Positions 62,068 through 64,000 of a stretch of 64,000 bases of DNA are shown one piece after another. The stretch is from Halobacterium sp. KA-4 (lineage in GTDB: Archaea > Halobacteriota > Halobacteria > Halobacteriales > Halobacteriaceae). The translations under genes were made by a program, and so were the position numbers. Numbering within the stretch: position 1 is the stretch's first letter; each line of letters starts with the position of its first letter. The DNA is taken from positions 248,001 through 312,000 of the forward strand of contig NZ_JAJJZG010000001.1 in assembly GCF_021028995.1 (NCBI RefSeq), given 5' to 3'. The notes under the pieces are model-generated. The model did not search any database. It worked only from the letters and a program-made list of their open reading frames with translations, and was not told the origin of the DNA.

Positions 62068-63300
62068 ATGAAACGAACAGCGACCGCTGCACTGCTGACG
62101 GTGTTGGTCGTCGCGAGCGCCGGAACGACGGCTGCCGCGGCAGCAGCGACCAGTACGCAGGGTAGTGGCGCAGTGTCAGAGGCACAGAGTGGGTCGGCGT
62201 ACGCCGGAACGCACGTGCAGTTCGACGTCCGGCAGAACGCCGTGGCGAACTACCGCGTCGGCGGGGACACCGCCCTCGACAGCGTGAAGGTCCAGTCCGA
62301 GTCCGCCACCGACGGCGGCATCGGCGTGGACGTCGGTGTCGACCTCTCGGCGGTGACGAGCATCGCCGGGAGCGCGCTCTCGATGCAGACGAGCGCGAAC
62401 GCCCAGGCCGAAATCGCCGCCGAAGGGTCGGCGTCGATGACCGCCCACGACAACGACCACGGCATCCTCGTCGTGGAAGCGGGCGGCAACAACCAGGTGG
62501 TCGTGGCGAACGTCTCCGAGGGAGCCACGGCCGAGAGCGAGTCGGACAGCCAGGTCGAGGTGACGACAGCGAACGGCACCCAGGGGACGTTCGTGGTCGT
62601 CGGGAACGGCTCCGTGACCGTCAACGAGGATGGCGACGTCTCCGCGCGGCTCGAAAGCGACTCGCGGCTCGTGTTCCGCGCGTACCCCGAGGAGAAGTCC
62701 AGCGAGGACGAGCAGACCGAGGAGTACATCGCGTCCGGGACGGCGACCGGCGAGGTGTACGTCGAACAGCAGGACGGCGAGATGGTGACTGACACGGTGA
62801 CGTACAGCCAGCAGACGGCTATCGCAGCCGAGCAGGCTGCCGAGGACACCGTTCGCGTGACGGTCAACCGCACCCGCGAGCGCGGGAAAATCGTCGTCAC
62901 GAGCGTCAGTGAGGCCGCAGTAGGGACCGTCTCGAACATCGACGTGACGGTGGACGGCGAGGCTGCCGTCGAAGCGTCCTCCTACAGCGAAGTTGAGGGC
63001 GCAATCGGCGGCGACACCTCGCGGTACATGGTGAAGCAGTCGTCGAGTGCGTCGTCGAAGGCGAAGGTGTACGTCGCGCTCAACCACTTCTCGAAGCGCA
63101 CCATCGAGATGACGGGGAGCGAGACCACCGAGACGACGCAGGGCACGACGAGTGAGACGACGACCGCCGAGACGACGGCCGCAGACACCACCGAGTCCGG
63201 TGGCGACGGCGGCGAAACCGGCGGCGGCGCGCCCGGGTTCGGCCTCGGCACCGCTCTGGTCGCCGTGCTCGGTGCGGCGCTGTACGCGCTCCGGCAGTAG
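62068..63300 (+). CDS. PGF-CTERM-anchored secreted protein, function unknown
   Basis: 410 aa. Sec signal peptide MKRTATAALLTVLVVASAGT followed by an Ala-rich stretch, a beta-rich, Ser/Val/Glu-rich extracellular region (residues about 50-350), a Thr-rich linker (ETTETTQGTTSETTTAETTA), and the archaeosortase signal APGFGLGTALVAVLGAALYA at the C-terminus. ArtA would cleave at PGF and attach a lipid. The Thr linker is a likely O-glycosylation zone. The middle region resembles no family I recognise. Confidence 0.85.
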   Translation: MKRTATAALLTVLVVASAGTTAAAAAATSTQGSGAVSEAQSGSAYAGTHVQFDVRQNAVANYRVGGDTALDSVKVQSESATDGGIGVDVGVDLSAVTSIAGSALSMQTSANAQAEIAAEGSASMTAHDNDHGILVVEAGGNNQVVVANVSEGATAESESDSQVEVTTANGTQGTFVVVGNGSVTVNEDGDVSARLESDSRLVFRAYPEEKSSEDEQTEEYIASGTATGEVYVEQQDGEMVTDTVTYSQQTAIAAEQAAEDTVRVTVNRTRERGKIVVTSVSEAAVGTVSNIDVTVDGEAAVEASSYSEVEGAIGGDTSRYMVKQSSSASSKAKVYVALNHFSKRTIEMTGSETTETTQGTTSETTTAETTAADTTESGGDGGETGGGAPGFGLGTALVAVLGAALYALRQ

Positions 63301-63400
63301 CGACTGCAGCCGACTCTTGAACGTTCTCTCGGCGCGGCCGACGCCGGTGCGCGTCGCTCCGGGCCGAAACCATTTCTCGCGGGCGCACGTCGGCCTAGCT

Positions 63401-64000
63401 ATGACGCGACCGCACGTAGTCGTCGTCGGAGCGTACGGGAGCGCGGGCGTCGCGGCCGCCGAAGTGTTGGCCGAGGCGGACGTGGAACTGACACTCGTCG
63501 ACGACGGCGAACCCGGCGGCGGGCTCTGCATCCTCCGCGGCTGCATGCCCTCGAAGGAGGTGCTGTCGGCAGCCGCGCACCGCTATCAGGCCCGGGACGA
63601 CGACCGGTTGGTCGGGGACGTCCCCGACGTGGATCTGAGCGCAGTGGTCGAGCGAAAGGATGACAACGTGCTCGGGTACGCCGAGCACCGCCGGGGCGCG
63701 GTCCACGACCTCGCGGAGCGCGAGAACGTCACCTTCCACCACGAAACCGCCGACTTCGTCGACGACCGCACGCTGGACGTGGGTGGCGAGCGCATCGAGG
63801 CTGACTACGTCGTGCTCGCGACCGGGTCGACGCTGAACGTCCCAGACCTCCCGGGCATCGACGACGTGGACTGGATGGGCAGCAGGGACGTGCTCGATGC
63901 GACCGAGTTTCCGGACTCCGGGGTGGTGATGGGGTTCGGCTACGTCGGCCTCGAACTCGTCCCGTACCTCACGGAGGCCGCGGGGATGGACATCACCGTC
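63401..64000 (+). CDS. FAD/NAD(P)-dependent disulfide oxidoreductase, dihydrolipoyl dehydrogenase-like (partial)
   Basis: The first 200 codons of a gene that leaves the right edge. TRPHVVVVGAYGSAGVAAAE is the FAD-binding strand-turn-helix (GAYGSAG form), LCILRGCMPSKEVLSAAAHR has the redox pair CxxxxC, DYVVLATGSTLNVPDLPGID is the GG-doublet/ATG region, and GVVMGFGYVGLELVPYLTEA is the NAD-binding motif. Cytosolic flavoprotein. Lipoamide, mercuric or another substrate cannot be chosen without the C-terminus. Confidence 0.85.
   Translation, partial: MTRPHVVVVGAYGSAGVAAAEVLAEADVELTLVDDGEPGGGLCILRGCMPSKEVLSAAAHRYQARDDDRLVGDVPDVDLSAVVERKDDNVLGYAEHRRGAVHDLAERENVTFHHETADFVDDRTLDVGGERIEADYVVLATGSTLNVPDLPGIDDVDWMGSRDVLDATEFPDSGVVMGFGYVGLELVPYLTEAAGMDITV

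Overview
The window is a GC-rich, single-chromosome segment of a haloarchaeon, most likely a Halobacterium species other than H. salinarum. The proteins are strongly acidic. Many starts lie 24-35 nt below an AT-rich TATA box, as expected for leaderless mRNAs. Archaeal-only information genes are present: TFB, eL15, eL43, Rpo12, RNAP epsilon, prefoldin beta, PsmA, RIO2 and NcsA. From memory, gene order matches H. salinarum NRC-1 (ppa-rosR-rnhA-tfbG; cdrL-cdrS-ftsZ2; psmA/mutS/mutL). A LeuA/CimA-family synthase suggests a branched-chain amino-acid route that H. salinarum strains usually lack. Almost everything looks like vertically inherited core genome. I see no prophage, insertion sequence or CRISPR array.

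Layout. 1-7.2 kb: end of a membrane DHH phosphoesterase, a 42-aa micro-protein, pyrophosphatase, the RosR-type PadR regulator, RNase HI with its operon partner, a TFB, GGGP synthase, AspRS and a small PIN/UPF0175 toxin-antitoxin-like pair. 7.2-9.8 kb: the archaeal CoA branch (pantoate kinase, phosphopantothenate synthetase), then a gene behind a DtxR-like palindrome and a 15-codon leader ORF. 9.8-20.4 kb: ThiN-HTH regulator, dcd, pth2-truD, the eL43-rpo12-pcc1-prefoldin cluster, a DUF2070 membrane protein, guaAa and a DUF192 protein. 20.4-27 kb: a frame-disrupted leuA/cimA, tRNA-Ser(CGA), and MoxR facing a DUF58/DUF4129 operon. 27-31 kb: a small receiver/HalX-like protein, a CxxC membrane micro-protein, tRNA-Tyr(GUA), and cdrL-cdrS-ftsZ2 with heptamer repeats in the cdrS upstream region. 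31-43 kb: HD hydrolase, M29 peptidase, endonuclease IV, lipoate ligase, RIO2, a twice-frameshifted surface protein, a nuclease-like/TM/DUF4352 protein and eL15.

43-61 kb is a DNA-repair neighbourhood: a MutS5/MutS2-type ATPase, mutS1A, nucS (EndoMS) ending exactly where mutS1A ends, NAD synthesis genes (nadM-nadE), then mutS1B-mutL-kdgK. Inside it, at 52.0-53.2 kb, a 45-bp promoter-like element occurs four times as two tandem pairs around a DsbA-like gene and ahead of RNAP subunit epsilon; it resembles haloarchaeal rRNA promoters. The window closes with a PGF-CTERM surface protein and the start of a dihydrolipoyl-dehydrogenase-like enzyme.

Most interesting signals: the four-copy 45-bp element, the DtxR-like site plus coupled leader ORF near 9 kb, the GTAAGAC repeats at cdrS, the leuA frame break, a truncated gene head at 26.9 kb, and co-location of MutS/MutL with NucS.
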